Positions 36,252 to 45,488 are shown, counted from the stretch's first letter. The stretch: 64,000 nucleotides of DNA from Marinomonas arctica (GCF_003259225.1 NZ_QHJF01000005.1:1-64000); one strand, 5' to 3'. A program made the numbers and translations. Notes: generated from the sequence alone by a model not told the origin.

Positions 36252-36309
36252 GGTTTTGTTTGCGGCAGAAAACACGATGCACCAACGGCTACTTTAGAAA
36301 GAGAAAAAA

Positions 36310-36624
36310 ATGGAAAACACAACGCCTACCATGAAAGATATGCTACAACAATCCTCACAAGCCGCCCTGTTTTTAAAAGCGCTCAGTAACGAGAATCGTC
36401 TGATGATTTTATGCCATTTGCTGGATAAAGAACTGTCCGTGACGGCTTTAAATGAAAAGCTGCCTTTGAGCCAATCCGCCCTTTCACAACACCTTGCGAT
36501 ATTGCGAAAAGACGGTTTAGTCAACACCCGTCGAGAGTCACAAACTATTTTCTATATGATAGGCGACAGCAGAGTAAAAGAGCTGATCCAGACACTTCAC
36601 AGACTTTTTTGCCCAACACTTTAA
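36310..36624 (+). CDS. ArsR-family repressor with persulfide-sensor cysteine spacing
   Basis: 104-residue winged-helix regulator. FLKALSNENRLMILCHLL (helices 1-2), ALNEKLPLSQSALSQHLAILRKDGLV (recognition HTH, about 54-79) and RRESQTIFYMI (wing) are typical of SmtB/ArsR proteins. It has no ArsR or SmtB metal-box cysteines but carries Cys35 and Cys101, 66 residues apart. That is the spacing of the sulfide/persulfide sensors BigR and SqrR (about Cys41/107). No target gene such as sqr or pdo is adjacent; it stands between xthA and an unrelated minus-strand operon. The sensory role is inferred. Confidence 0.85.
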   Translation: MENTTPTMKDMLQQSSQAALFLKALSNENRLMILCHLLDKELSVTALNEKLPLSQSALSQHLAILRKDGLVNTRRESQTIFYMIGDSRVKELIQTLHRLFCPTL

Positions 36625-36634
36625 TGCGAAGGCA

Positions 36635-37330
36635 TTAGCCTTTATAAAACGCTAGCATCCGCTGAGCCAGCCACGCTGGCTGCTCCAAAGGCACCATATG
36701 CCCACAATGATCGATCTTTTGCAGGGCGTAACGCTCGCAAGACTGCATTTTATCTAATACCTCGCCCGATAATAAAACATCGTCTGTACCAACAAGAAAA
36801 CACAACGCAAACCCTGCGTGTTCAAGCTCAGTTAATAACACTGGACGCTGCAAACTGCTTTTCAATTGCTGAATAAAAACCGCTTCGCCCAATGCTTCGT
36901 CCATAGCCAAAATGCAACCAATCAGCTCGCTATTACCTTGATTCACAGGACTCAACATAGCAAGGGCTTTTTTACGCGGTATGCCATGATAGCCTTGTTT
37001 CGCGACCCAATTAAGGGCAATTTCACGTTGCTGACGCTCTGACTCTAACAAGCCACTTGCGGTATTGGACAAGACCATTAGTCGGTTTACTCGCTCTGGG
37101 TATGCCAAGGCAAAGGCACAAGCAATGTACCCTCCCATAGAAAACCCCAACAGATTAATGGGCGTTGTCGGCAACACCTGCGCGAGGGCTGCGACCATTA
37201 ACTTAATCGAGTCTTCGCCGGGTATCGCCACATGGCGCAGTGCAATATGGGAACCCAGAGCCTGTTGAGTTGTATCCCAAAGGCGCTGATCACACATAGT
37301 ACCAGGCAAACAATAAACCTCTGTCAGCAC
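36635..37330 (-). CDS. Alpha/beta hydrolase
   Basis: Serine hydrolase of the alpha/beta fold, related to the BioH/MhpC-like carboxylesterases. The nucleophile elbow is GFSMGGYIA, the acid lies in LVGTDDVLLSGE and the catalytic His in DHCGHMVPLEQP. The start was set at GTG 37330 (231 residues, MLTEVYCLPGTMCDQ) because it has GAAGAGGTG upstream and the family begins here. A longer frame to 37417 would overlap the ligase gene by 68 bp. Probably co-transcribed with the upstream ligE gene (19-bp gap). Substrate unknown. Confidence 0.82.
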   Translation of the reverse strand: MLTEVYCLPGTMCDQRLWDTTQQALGSHIALRHVAIPGEDSIKLMVAALAQVLPTTPINLLGFSMGGYIACAFALAYPERVNRLMVLSNTASGLLESERQQREIALNWVAKQGYHGIPRKKALAMLSPVNQGNSELIGCILAMDEALGEAVFIQQLKSSLQRPVLLTELEHAGFALCFLVGTDDVLLSGEVLDKMQSCERYALQKIDHCGHMVPLEQPAWLAQRMLAFYKG

Positions 37331-37349
37331 GATCACCTCTTCAAAAACA

Positions 37350-38189
37350 TTAATAATCGATTTCTCGAAGCCGCAAAAAACTGGCAAATCTTGGAATGCC
37401 GCGCTCCGTAAAACCATGATATTTATAGGTTACATAATCACCTGGCTGAGGTGGATTACGTCGTTCATCATCGGAAAAACCACTGCCAATTTTAAACTGA
37501 ATACCAGATGGCATTTCAACCAGAATCGACCCCATCATACCATCGTATTTTCCAGCGCCATTTAAAATCGCAACCACTTTAGCCTCCGCATCCATATAAG
37601 GCTTTAGTTTTAACAGATTATCCGTACGACCATTTTCAAATGTGGCCAATTTACGATGCAACATCAAACCCTCTGCGCCGTTTTTCACATAGGTCTCTAA
37701 TAACAGAGACAAGGCTTGGTTGTTCTCTACAGAAAATTGTTCAACTGGACGCACATGAGAGACATTTAGACGATTAACAATGCGACTATACCGTTGATAA
37801 CGTTTTTCAAACGGCATTTCTTTTGCCTCGTCTGGAGCATCAAACACCATGTAATGGATCTTGCGCCATTCACGGTCAACTGGCACATTCTTTCGCACCG
37901 TAGACATAATAAAAGCAAAATCATTGTGTGTAGACCAAAGCTCACCATCAAGCCAAACATCCGGTAAGGGATCGGTAAACCAAGTGGGCGCATAGATAGG
38001 GTTACCTTGGCGGGTTATCAATTGCTTTCCCGTCCAAATCGCCCGAATACCATCGTATTTTTCGCTGACTAAATAGTCATCAACGTGAACGTCATCAGAA
38101 AACCTGGACGCCAGTTGCACGTCTTGTTGAGAAAGCGCAAATGCAGAAAAAAATAACAGGCAAGCGGCTAGGCATTGTCTTAAAAACAT
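37350..38189 (-). CDS. ligE: Periplasmic ATP-dependent DNA ligase, LigE type
   Basis: Minimal ATP-dependent DNA ligase made of a nucleotidyltransferase domain (about 30-195) and an OB-fold domain (about 200-279) with no extra domains. The adenylated Lys is in EKYDGIRA (motif I), LDGEL near 100 is motif III, EGLMLHR near 172 is motif IV and LLKLKPY near 193 is motif V. A cleavable signal peptide (LACLLFFSAFALS) places it in the periplasm, as described for Lig E of Haemophilus and Neisseria, where links to DNA uptake and extracellular DNA are proposed. 279 residues. It is followed closely by an alpha/beta hydrolase gene. Confidence 0.88.
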   Translation of the reverse strand: MFLRQCLAACLLFFSAFALSQQDVQLASRFSDDVHVDDYLVSEKYDGIRAIWTGKQLITRQGNPIYAPTWFTDPLPDVWLDGELWSTHNDFAFIMSTVRKNVPVDREWRKIHYMVFDAPDEAKEMPFEKRYQRYSRIVNRLNVSHVRPVEQFSVENNQALSLLLETYVKNGAEGLMLHRKLATFENGRTDNLLKLKPYMDAEAKVVAILNGAGKYDGMMGSILVEMPSGIQFKIGSGFSDDERRNPPQPGDYVTYKYHGFTERGIPRFASFLRLREIDY

Positions 38190-38289
38190 ATATCACTCCT
38201 TTGAATAATTAACACGTTGAATAGTTAACACACTGTCCTTAGTGCTTTATCAACCTAAAGAATTATCCAACAAAAAGCAAATCATCCGC

Positions 38290-38328
38290 CATAAAAAAAG
38301 CCTCTATTCCATTAAAATAGAGGCTTTA
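38290..38328 (-). terminator. Terminator after htpG
   Basis: An AAGCCTCTATT stem pairs with AATAGAGGCTT (38298-38308 with 38316-38326), followed by a T run on the minus strand. Confidence 0.85.
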
Positions 38329-38377
38329 TTGAGCTTAGCAAGACGGCGTAATGAAACCATTACACCGTTTTCAGGTA

Positions 38378-40306
38378 TTACTTACTTAGCTGAACAATCA
38401 ATTTGTTCATACGGCTAACAAACGTCGCTGGGTCTTCTAACTGACCGCCTTCAGACAAAGTCGCTTGTTCGAACAGCAACCACGCCATATCCGCAAAACG
38501 TTCTTCGTCTGTTTCAGCGTCCATCTTAGCGACAATGGGGTGATCTGGATTCACTTCCAATGTTGGCTTAGATTCAGGCAATTTCTGACCCGCTTGCTCA
38601 AGCAAACGACGCATCTGTAGACCCATATCGTATTCCCCAACCACCAAACACGCAGGAGAATTGGTTAAACGATCGGTACTGTTCACAGCGGTCACTTTCG
38701 ACTCAAGAACCGTTTTCATGCGATCCAGAAGCGGCTTGATTTGCTCAGCCTTTTCTTCTTTCTCTTTCTTCTCTTCTTCGTTTTCTTGGTCAGCTAAGTC
38801 TAGCTTGCCTTTGGTAACATCTTGGAAAGATTTACCTTCAAACTCTTGTAGAGAAGACATCATCCACTCATCAATGCGATCACTTAACAATAAGACTTCA
38901 AAGCCTTTCTTACGCAAAATCTCTAAATGTGGGCTGTTTTTCGCCGTATTATGACTCTCAGCGTAGATATAATAAATCTTATCTTGGCCTTCTTTCATGC
39001 GCTCGATGTAATCAGCCAACGAGACTGTTTGCGCAGCAGCGTCTGTGTGAGTCGAGCTAAAGCGCAACAAACCGGCGATTTTATCTTTGTTGCCCATATC
39101 ATCAGCTGGGCCTTCTTTGATCACGTTACCAAATTCATTCCAGAATTTTTGGTAATCCTCTGGCTCATTTTTCGCCATCTTGCTTAGCATATCGAGTACG
39201 CGTTTCGTCAATGCTGAGCGCATAGAATCAACGGCATGGTCGTTTTGCAAAATTTCACGAGACACGTTCAGAGACAAATCATTTGAATCTACCACGCCTT
39301 TTACGAAACGCATGTATGGCGGCAAGAAGGCTTCTGCTTCATCCATAATAAACACACGCTGAACATACAATTTCAGACCGCGTTGCATATCACGATTCCA
39401 AAGATCGTAAGGCGCCTTGGAAGGAATATACAACAAGCTGGTGTACTCTAACTTGCCTTCAACCTTATTGTGAGACCATTTCAAAGGCTCTTGATAATCG
39501 TGAGAAATATGCTTGTAAAACTCTTGATATTCTTCATCGGTGACATCGCTGCGTGAACGTGTCCATAAGGCTTTTGCCGAGTTAACCGCCTCAAATTCTG
39601 GTGCTTTATTCTCGTCAACAGGCTTAGGATTCCCCTCTTCGTCCATTTCTGGGTAAACGGGCTTTTCCATTTCCACTGGAATAGAAATATGGTCAGAATA
39701 TTTGGTCACTAGATGACGCAAACGGAAGTTGTCTGCAAATTCTTTTTCATCGCTTTTAAGATGTAAAGTAATGCGTGTACCACGCGTGGCTTTTTCAATA
39801 TTCTCAATGGTGAACTCACCAGAACCGTCCGATACCCAACGTACCGCTTGATCAGCTGTCACACCAGCGCGGCGAGTTTCAACGGTCACTTGATCCGCTA
39901 CGATAAAAGCGGAGTAAAAACCAACGCCAAATTGACCAATTAACTGGCTGTCTTTTTTCTGATCGCCACTCAATTGCTCAAGAAACGCCGATGTGCCGGA
40001 TTTAGCAATCGTACCTAGGTTGGTAATGGCCTCTTCACGGGACATACCCACGCCGTTATCATCAATAACGACCGTGTTGCTGTCCTTGTCAAATTCAATA
40101 CGGACACGAAGATTTGGATCTTCGGCGAGAAGGTCTGCGTTAGCGACAGACTCAAAGCGAAGCTTATCAACCGCATCAGACGCGTTCGAAATCAGCTCCC
40201 GTAGAAAGATCTCTTTGTTGGAGTACAAAGAGTGGATCATCAAATGAAGTAGTTGTTTTACTTCGGTTTGAAACCCTAACGTTTCTTTTTGAGTATCAGT
40301 TGCCAT
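38378..40306 (-). CDS. htpG: Molecular chaperone HtpG (Hsp90)
   Basis: ATP-dependent Hsp90 chaperone. GHKL ATPase motifs are visible in [15 protein letters not shown] near 38, [12 protein letters not shown] near 84 and [15 protein letters not shown] near 127. The middle domain (about 235-500) contains [18 protein letters not shown] with the catalytic Arg, and the C-terminal dimerisation domain runs from about 520 to 642. 642 residues, full length. Upstream there is a heat-shock-like promoter motif (40383-40410) overlapping an inverted repeat, in line with sigma-32 control of htpG in E. coli. Confidence 0.96.
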   Translation of the reverse strand: MATDTQKETLGFQTEVKQLLHLMIHSLYSNKEIFLRELISNASDAVDKLRFESVANADLLAEDPNLRVRIEFDKDSNTVVIDDNGVGMSREEAITNLGTIAKSGTSAFLEQLSGDQKKDSQLIGQFGVGFYSAFIVADQVTVETRRAGVTADQAVRWVSDGSGEFTIENIEKATRGTRITLHLKSDEKEFADNFRLRHLVTKYSDHISIPVEMEKPVYPEMDEEGNPKPVDENKAPEFEAVNSAKALWTRSRSDVTDEEYQEFYKHISHDYQEPLKWSHNKVEGKLEYTSLLYIPSKAPYDLWNRDMQRGLKLYVQRVFIMDEAEAFLPPYMRFVKGVVDSNDLSLNVSREILQNDHAVDSMRSALTKRVLDMLSKMAKNEPEDYQKFWNEFGNVIKEGPADDMGNKDKIAGLLRFSSTHTDAAAQTVSLADYIERMKEGQDKIYYIYAESHNTAKNSPHLEILRKKGFEVLLLSDRIDEWMMSSLQEFEGKSFQDVTKGKLDLADQENEEEKKEKEEKAEQIKPLLDRMKTVLESKVTAVNSTDRLTNSPACLVVGEYDMGLQMRRLLEQAGQKLPESKPTLEVNPDHPIVAKMDAETDEERFADMAWLLFEQATLSEGGQLEDPATFVSRMNKLIVQLSK

Positions 40307-40382
40307 GTTATAGCTTGCTCCTATTTGAATGAACCCTCGGACCCAAGATCCAAAGGCGTATTTCTTTTCACTTGTGACTCAT

Positions 40383-40415
40383 AGATAAAGCCTCTTGATG
40401 CAATTTCAAGAGGCT
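40383..40415 (-). promoter_or_regulatory. Candidate heat-shock (sigma-32) promoter of htpG overlapping an inverted repeat
   Basis: On the minus strand CTTGAAA (40410-40404, a perfect -35) is followed after 13 nt by CTTTATCT (40390-40383, partial match to CCCCATNT), about 75 bp before the htpG start. The same place holds a perfect 10-bp inverted repeat, AGCCTCTTGA...TCAAGAGGCT (40389-40415, 7-nt loop), which could instead be an operator or a terminator of the upstream gene. Confidence 0.45.
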
Positions 40416-40492
40416 AATGCGATAAAAAGAGGCAAAAAGTCACAATAAACTTATAAGTAGAAAGGATTTAGAGGTGTTCAGATAGGAACAAA

Positions 40493-40536
40493 GCAAAATG
40501 CCTGATGATTTTTCCATCAAGGATCAGGCATTTTTT
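40493..40536 (-). terminator. Terminator overlapping the O-methyltransferase stop codon
   Basis: A 12-bp stem AAAATGCCTGAT pairs with ATCAGGCATTTT (40495-40506 with 40523-40534) around a 16-nt loop. The TGA stop of the methyltransferase lies inside the stem. Confidence 0.65.
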
Positions 40537-41228
40537 CGAACTAAGGTCAGCCCATCGCCTATGGGAATCAACGACAATTCAATATCCATATCCTGATGCA
40601 GCGTTTTGTTTAGCTCACGAACAATACTGGTGTCTTTATCGGTAAACGCTTCATCGGCCACATTGCCCCACCACAATGTGTTATCAATCAACAGACAACC
40701 ACCTGGACGCAATAATTGCTTTCCCAGTTGGTAATAAGCCAAAAGATTTTGCTTGTCCGCATCGATAAAAATGAAGTCGAAACTTTCCCGCTCAGCGGCT
40801 AAAAAAGACTGCATGACTGGCAAGGCTTTATCACAATAAGTAGTAACTCGATCCATCACCCCTGCTTGCTCTAAATAACGCGTCGCAATATCCAGCCACA
40901 TCTGCTTCTTTTCAATGGCGACTAATCTCGCATTTTTTGGCATGGCCATCGCCATCGATAAAGTACTGTACCCCGTAAACACGCCTATTTCGAGTAGCTT
41001 TTTAGGGGCTTGTAGTTTGACTAGTAGAGCCAACAACTGACCAACTTCTGGGGACAGTTGCATGCGAGCCATATGATATTGTGCTGTTTCACGTCGTAAC
41101 GCTTTCAAAAGATCATTTTCACGAACGGAAACATCAACCAAATACTGGTAAAGCCTGTCATCGACATTCACCGTACGATTAACAGGCTTGTCCTCTACTG
41201 GTAAGGGCTTGGGGAAATTAGGAAGCAT
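40524..41228 (-). CDS. Class I SAM-dependent O-methyltransferase
   Basis: Resembles the cation-dependent caffeoyl-CoA/catechol O-methyltransferase family (PF01596). LLEIGVFTGYSTLSMAMAM near 77 binds SAM, DFIFIDADKQNLLAYY near 152 carries the metal-binding Asp residues, and LLIDNTLWWGNVAD near 180 completes the site. 234 residues. Small-molecule substrate unknown. It overlaps the 3' end of the upstream DUF599 gene by 11 nt, so the two are probably co-transcribed. A terminator overlaps its stop codon. Confidence 0.87.
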   Translation of the reverse strand: MLPNFPKPLPVEDKPVNRTVNVDDRLYQYLVDVSVRENDLLKALRRETAQYHMARMQLSPEVGQLLALLVKLQAPKKLLEIGVFTGYSTLSMAMAMPKNARLVAIEKKQMWLDIATRYLEQAGVMDRVTTYCDKALPVMQSFLAAERESFDFIFIDADKQNLLAYYQLGKQLLRPGGCLLIDNTLWWGNVADEAFTDKDTSIVRELNKTLHQDMDIELSLIPIGDGLTLVRKNA

Positions 41229-41949
41229 GAGATTTCATAACGAGTCCTCGGCTCAATGTTTTGAATGTTTTAGAACGGAATTCACGACGATACAATACCG
41301 CCACTACCATGACACTGGCGGCCATACAAAAGTATGGACCAAGAAACCAACCACAAAACGCCATCGCAAAATAAAAAGCACGCAATCCGTAGTTGAATTG
41401 ATTCGCCGCTAAACTACAAATCTGCGCCATATGCATGGCGTACAATTCACGCTCACTGTCTTCGATACCACGCTCTGTTGCAAGTGGTGCACTACCAACC
41501 AATACAGAACAAAAGTTATACTGCCTAACAGACCAGGTGAAAGTGAAAAACGCATAAGAAAAGATCGCCACCAAAACAATAATTTTCAATTCCCATTCTT
41601 GCTGGCTCATGGGTGAGACAAGATAAAAATCGGATAAAATACCAATGGCTTTTTCGGAGTAATTAAAGGCAGTGAACAAACCTGCGATAATCAGCAAGCT
41701 ACTCGATGCAAAAAACAAGCTGCTGCGCTCCAAATTCGCCATCACCGAAGCATCGGCGATTCGATTGTCTCGTCTAAGTAAACGAGACATCCACGCTAAG
41801 CGAAATTGATGCAACACACTCACCAAACAAGAACGACGCTTAGAATTGTACTGAGCATAAAAAGCGTATCCCCACCAGCAAGCAAAAAAGACAAAAAGTG
41901 TAACAAGATCAAGAGGATTTAATAACATTAACACCGAATGACTTTCCAT
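41218..41949 (-). CDS. DUF599 inner-membrane protein
   Basis: About 243 residues with four hydrophobic segments (about 5-27, 75-100, 118-140, 198-222), matching the DUF599 family of unknown function. The N-terminal cytoplasmic block RRSCLVSVLHQFRLAWMSRLLRRDNRIADASVMANLERSS is the family signature. The start ATG at 41949 has GAGTGAG upstream and replaces a longer frame that opens with a TTG at 41973. First gene of a two-gene unit with the O-methyltransferase. Confidence 0.82.
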   Translation of the reverse strand: MESHSVLMLLNPLDLVTLFVFFACWWGYAFYAQYNSKRRSCLVSVLHQFRLAWMSRLLRRDNRIADASVMANLERSSLFFASSSLLIIAGLFTAFNYSEKAIGILSDFYLVSPMSQQEWELKIIVLVAIFSYAFFTFTWSVRQYNFCSVLVGSAPLATERGIEDSERELYAMHMAQICSLAANQFNYGLRAFYFAMAFCGWFLGPYFCMAASVMVVAVLYRREFRSKTFKTLSRGLVMKSHAS

Positions 41950-42083
41950 ATTCTCACTCTGCTGAAATAACAATTTAGGGTGCTATTATTAGACCATTTT
42001 TGATTTTATAAGTCCTGTTTCATCTTATAAAATTCCGTGATCCATTCTAAAAAAATAAATATAAATCCTTCCCCAAAAAACGC

Positions 42084-42111
42084 TTGCATCAGCAAAAAAT
42101 ATCGGTAAGAT
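42084..42111 (+). promoter_or_regulatory. tRNA-Leu promoter
   Basis: TTGCAT (42084-42089), a 16-nt spacer and TAAGAT (42106-42111) end 20 nt before the mature tRNA. A GC-containing discriminator (CTCGCAC) follows, as expected for a stringently controlled stable-RNA promoter. Confidence 0.65.
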
Positions 42112-42131
42112 CTCGCACATTAACACGGCAT

Positions 42132-42216
42132 GCGGATGTGGTGGAATTGGTAGACACGCTGGATTTAGGTTCCAGTGCTTCACGGCGTGAGAGTTCGAGT
42201 CTCTCCATCCGCACCA
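42132..42216 (+). tRNA. tRNA-Leu (anticodon UAG)
   Basis: 85-nt class II tRNA. The acceptor stem GCGGATG pairs with CATCCGC, the D-loop is GTGGAATTGGTAGACAC, the anticodon stem-loop is CTGGA-TTTAGGT-TCCAG with anticodon TAG at 42166-42168, a long variable arm (TGCTTCACGGCGTG) is present, the T-arm is GAGAGTTCGAGTCTCTC, and CCA is encoded at 42214-42216. Reads CUA and related leucine codons. Confidence 0.98.
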
Positions 42217-42313
42217 TCTTATTACCCCTCTAAGTTTCTTTCTCATCTTTAGTCAGTAGACGTTTATACCGCCAAGTGCTATCTAATGGTTTACGACATC
42301 AATCATAAAAATG

Positions 42314-42350
42314 ATGAAAAAAACCGAACACATTGCTGCATCCGGTTTCA
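42314..42350 (-). terminator. Terminator after pyrC
   Basis: AACCG-type arms (42322-42328 with 42341-42347) are followed by a T run on the minus strand, about 25 bp past the pyrC stop. The stem is short. Confidence 0.55.
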
Positions 42351-42371
42351 TTTAAACATAGACAGAGTGTC

Positions 42372-43403
42372 TTACTTCAATTTCCAAGCCACTTGCTTAC
42401 CAGCAAAAAACGGCACAATGGGCTCACCATTTGGCAGGGTGATATTACTAGGCACCTCCCAAGACTCGCGTACCAAGGTCACGGTTTCTGTATTGCGAGG
42501 CAACCCATAGAAGTCAGCACCATAAAAACTCGCAAACCCCTCTAACTTATCAAGCGCGCCTAGCTCATCAAACACTTGCGTGTACAACTCAAGTGCAGAC
42601 CAAGCACTGTAACAACCCGCGCACCCGCAGTCGGATTCTTTACGATGCTTGGCATGAGGAGCGGAGTCTGTTCCCAAGAAAAATCGTGGCGAGCCAGATT
42701 TCACCACCGCGCGTAGAGCTTGTTGATGAGTACTGCGCTTAAGAACAGGCAAGCAATAGTTGTGCGGGCGAATCCCACCATCCAACATATCATTACGATT
42801 CAACAGCAAATGTTGGGGCGTAATAGTTGCAGCAACCCCTTCACGAGCAGACAGCACAAAATCAGCAGCCTCTTTGGTCGTAATGTGTTCAAACACAACT
42901 TTTAGATGAGGTATACGTTCAACAATCTTCACCATGTGTTGATCAATAAATTCTTTTTCACGATCGAAAATATCAATGTGCTTCTGAGTCACTTCACCAT
43001 GGATCAACAACAACATGCCGTTGTCGGCCAACGCTTCAAAAACAGGGTATAAAGACTCTAAAGAATTGACCCCAGAATCAGAGTTGGTCGTTGCGCCAGC
43101 TGGATACATTTTCGCCGCCAATACGCCGGCTTTTTTTGCATCTTTAATGTCTTGCACACTGGTTTTGTCGGTTAAATAAATGGTCATTACTGGCATAAAT
43201 GTACTGCCAGCTGGACGGGCCGCTAAAATACGTTCCTTATAGCTTAATGCGAGCGCTGCCGTTGTTACTGGCGGTACCAAATTGGGCATCACCACAGCAC
43301 GCTCAAAACAGCGAGCTGTTGCTGGAACCGTCTCGAACAACATGTCTTGATCGCGAAAGTGTAAATGCCAATCATCTGGCTTAATAATAGTAATCTCGTT
43401 CAT
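42372..43403 (-). CDS. pyrC: Dihydroorotase
   Basis: Zinc amidohydrolase of pyrimidine biosynthesis that converts carbamoyl-aspartate to dihydroorotate. The DWHLHFRD motif at 11-18, the carbamylated Lys in AAKMYPAGATTNSDSGV near 98, LLIHGEV near 133, VFEHITTKEAADF near 170, and GTDSAPHAKHRKES near 245 with the catalytic Asp are all present. 343 residues, the class II (E. coli-type) length. The unusual Cys-rich GCAGCYSA follows, as in the E. coli enzyme. Single-gene unit. Confidence 0.96.
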   Translation of the reverse strand: MNEITIIKPDDWHLHFRDQDMLFETVPATARCFERAVVMPNLVPPVTTAALALSYKERILAARPAGSTFMPVMTIYLTDKTSVQDIKDAKKAGVLAAKMYPAGATTNSDSGVNSLESLYPVFEALADNGMLLLIHGEVTQKHIDIFDREKEFIDQHMVKIVERIPHLKVVFEHITTKEAADFVLSAREGVAATITPQHLLLNRNDMLDGGIRPHNYCLPVLKRSTHQQALRAVVKSGSPRFFLGTDSAPHAKHRKESDCGCAGCYSAWSALELYTQVFDELGALDKLEGFASFYGADFYGLPRNTETVTLVRESWEVPSNITLPNGEPIVPFFAGKQVAWKLK

Positions 43404-43498
43404 TAGCGGCCTTTTTGGATAACATATTAAATAGTAAGAGGAAATAACAAATAAATTTTAACAGAAGTGGCTAATTGACAATAGCCAGCTTTTTGATA

Positions 43499-43537
43499 TA
43501 AAAAAACCGAATCTAAGACTAGACTCGGTTTTTTTAA
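43499..43537 (-). terminator. Terminator after the DEAD-box helicase gene
   Basis: AAAAAACCGA..TCTA pairs with TAGA..TCGGTTTTTT around a short loop. The flanking A and T runs make it symmetrical. Confidence 0.85.
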
Positions 43538-43559
43538 AAGCTACAACACGTAAAACATA

Positions 43560-45488
43560 CTAAGCGTTTTTACGTGGCGCTCTTGGACGACGCTCAGCAC
43601 TGCGGTTTGCATCGCGGTCACGACCGCCACCCGCACCAGCGCTTGGACGACGACGTTCACCACCATTAGATGGACGACGTTCACCGCCACCAGCTGGGCG
43701 CTTACGAGTAGAAGGCGCGGCTGCACGCTTATTCAACTCATCAGCATTATCTAGCTTAGCAATATCAGTGCGTTGTCCACAGATGCGAGTCTTACCTAAC
43801 TTACCCAATGCATCGGCACTTAGGTTAGAAGGCAAATCGACAGTTGCAAAATCTTCATATATTTCAATATGACCAATATAACGGCTTTCAATATCCGCTT
43901 CATTCGCAATCGCACCAACAATGTTGCCAGGTTTAACACCATCGCTGTAGCCAACTTGAACAACATAACGAGTCATGGATGTATTTGGATCATCTTTTAA
44001 CGGCATTGCTTCTGCAGTAACAGGACGAACCTTACGTTCACGCGGCGTACGATCACCACGATCGCCTCTATCACTACGATCGCCTCTATCACCACGATCG
44101 CCGCGGTCAGAACGAGATCCATCGCGATCTTCACGACGCTCTCTGCGTTCTTGGCGAACTTCCATTTCAGACAATAGCAAAGGCGTTTTGCCTTGTGCCA
44201 TATGCGCTAAAGCAGCCGCCATTTTCAAAGGATCCACTTCATTTTCTTTCTGGTAGCTTTCAACAAGCTCCAAGAAGAAATCAAGGTTTTCATTGTCCAT
44301 CGCATCGGTGATGCGCTGCTTAAAACGATTAACGCGATGTGCGTTAATATCGGAAGCAGTCGGCAAAGTCATACTTTCAATTGGCTGACGAGTCGCACGC
44401 TCAATAGCTTGCAACATACGACGCTCGCGATGAGCAACGAACAAAATTGCTGTTCCTAGACGACCAGCACGACCGGTACGCCCGATACGGTGAACATAAG
44501 ATTCAGTATCATACGGAATGTCATAGTTGACCACGTGACTTACGCGCTCTACGTCTAGACCACGAGCAACAACGTCTGTGGCAACCAGAATGTCAATTTG
44601 ACCATTCTTAATGCGATCAACCGTACGCTCACGCAAGTTTTGACTAATGTCACCATTTAACGCTTCACAAGCGTGACCACGGGCAGTGAGTTTCTCAGCA
44701 AGCTCAATCGTTGCCGCTTTGGTACGAACAAAGATAATCATACCGTCATGTTCGTTCATCTCAAGAATACGAGTCAACGCGTCTAATTTATGCAGACCAC
44801 TCACTGACCAATATTTTTGAGTAATCGTCATTGCCGTAGAAGTTTTGGTAACAATTTTCACTTCTTTCGGATTATTAAGGTGACGATTAGCAACCTGACG
44901 AATCACAGGAGGCATAGTCGCAGAGAACAATGCGATTTGGCGTGTGGGCGGTGTTTGCTCTAGAATCCACTCGACATCATCGATGAATCCCATGCGTAAC
45001 ATTTCATCCGCTTCATCAAGAACTAGGGCTTTAAGACCGTCTAGCTTCAATGTTTTACGACGAATATGATCCATAACACGACCAGGCGTACCAACAACAA
45101 CTTGAACACCACGTTTTAGTTGGCGAAGTTGAGTGTCGTATGACATGCCGCCGTAAATTGGCAAAACATGAAAATCTGGAAGGTTACGAGCGTAACTTTG
45201 AAATGCTTCAGCAACCTGAATAGCAAGTTCACGGGTTGGAGCCAGTACAAGTAATTGTGTCGTTTTATCTGTAACGTCAATGCGAGACAGTAACGGGAGC
45301 GCGAACGCTGCTGTCTTACCGGTACCCGTCTGCGCTTGCCCCAAAAGGTCTCGACCTTCTAATAGATATGGAATACTTTGCGCTTGGATAGCAGATGGTT
45401 GCTCGTAACCTAGGTCAGCAACCGCTTTAAGAACAGGGGCGATTAGGCCCAACGAATCAAATGTAGGCTGAGTATCAGCGTCAGACAT
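43560..45488 (-). CDS. deaD: DEAD-box RNA helicase, DeaD/CsdA type
   Basis: ATP-dependent RNA helicase for ribosome assembly and mRNA unwinding, often cold-inducible. Q motif FDSLGLIAPVLKAVADLGYEQPSAIQ at 10-35, AQTGTGKTAAF near 53, PTRELA near 85, LDEADEML near 157, SATMPP near 190 and HRIGRTGRAGR near 330. A DbpA-type RNA-binding domain covers about 485-560 (RYVVQVGYSDGVKPGNIVGAI). Between them (about 445-475) lies an RGD/RSD dipeptide-repeat stretch, and the C-terminus is Arg/Gly-rich and disordered. 642 residues. The 5' leader on the minus strand (45489-45650) could hold a cold-shock UTR. Confidence 0.95.
   Translation of the reverse strand: MSDADTQPTFDSLGLIAPVLKAVADLGYEQPSAIQAQSIPYLLEGRDLLGQAQTGTGKTAAFALPLLSRIDVTDKTTQLLVLAPTRELAIQVAEAFQSYARNLPDFHVLPIYGGMSYDTQLRQLKRGVQVVVGTPGRVMDHIRRKTLKLDGLKALVLDEADEMLRMGFIDDVEWILEQTPPTRQIALFSATMPPVIRQVANRHLNNPKEVKIVTKTSTAMTITQKYWSVSGLHKLDALTRILEMNEHDGMIIFVRTKAATIELAEKLTARGHACEALNGDISQNLRERTVDRIKNGQIDILVATDVVARGLDVERVSHVVNYDIPYDTESYVHRIGRTGRAGRLGTAILFVAHRERRMLQAIERATRQPIESMTLPTASDINAHRVNRFKQRITDAMDNENLDFFLELVESYQKENEVDPLKMAAALAHMAQGKTPLLLSEMEVRQERRERREDRDGSRSDRGDRGDRGDRSDRGDRGDRTPRERKVRPVTAEAMPLKDDPNTSMTRYVVQVGYSDGVKPGNIVGAIANEADIESRYIGHIEIYEDFATVDLPSNLSADALGKLGKTRICGQRTDIAKLDNADELNKRAAAPSTRKRPAGGGERRPSNGGERRRPSAGAGGGRDRDANRSAERRPRAPRKNA
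44045..44112. repeat. Short tandem repeats inside deaD
   Basis: Reiterated 9- and 18-bp units (CGATCGCC, CTATCAC/CACCACG blocks) encode the RGDRGDRSDRGDRGDR stretch. They are in frame, so expansion or contraction would alter only linker length. Confidence 0.85.

Noticed and set aside
42025-42246. Minus-strand ORF of 73 codons across the tRNA-Leu gene
   Set aside because: It is the antisense translation of a tRNA (WCGWRDSNSHAVKHW-type peptide), a well-known annotation artefact.
44045-44112. Regular short repeats that could suggest a CRISPR array
   Set aside because: They are in-frame codon repeats encoding RGD/RSD units of the DEAD-box helicase; there are no spacers and no cas genes.
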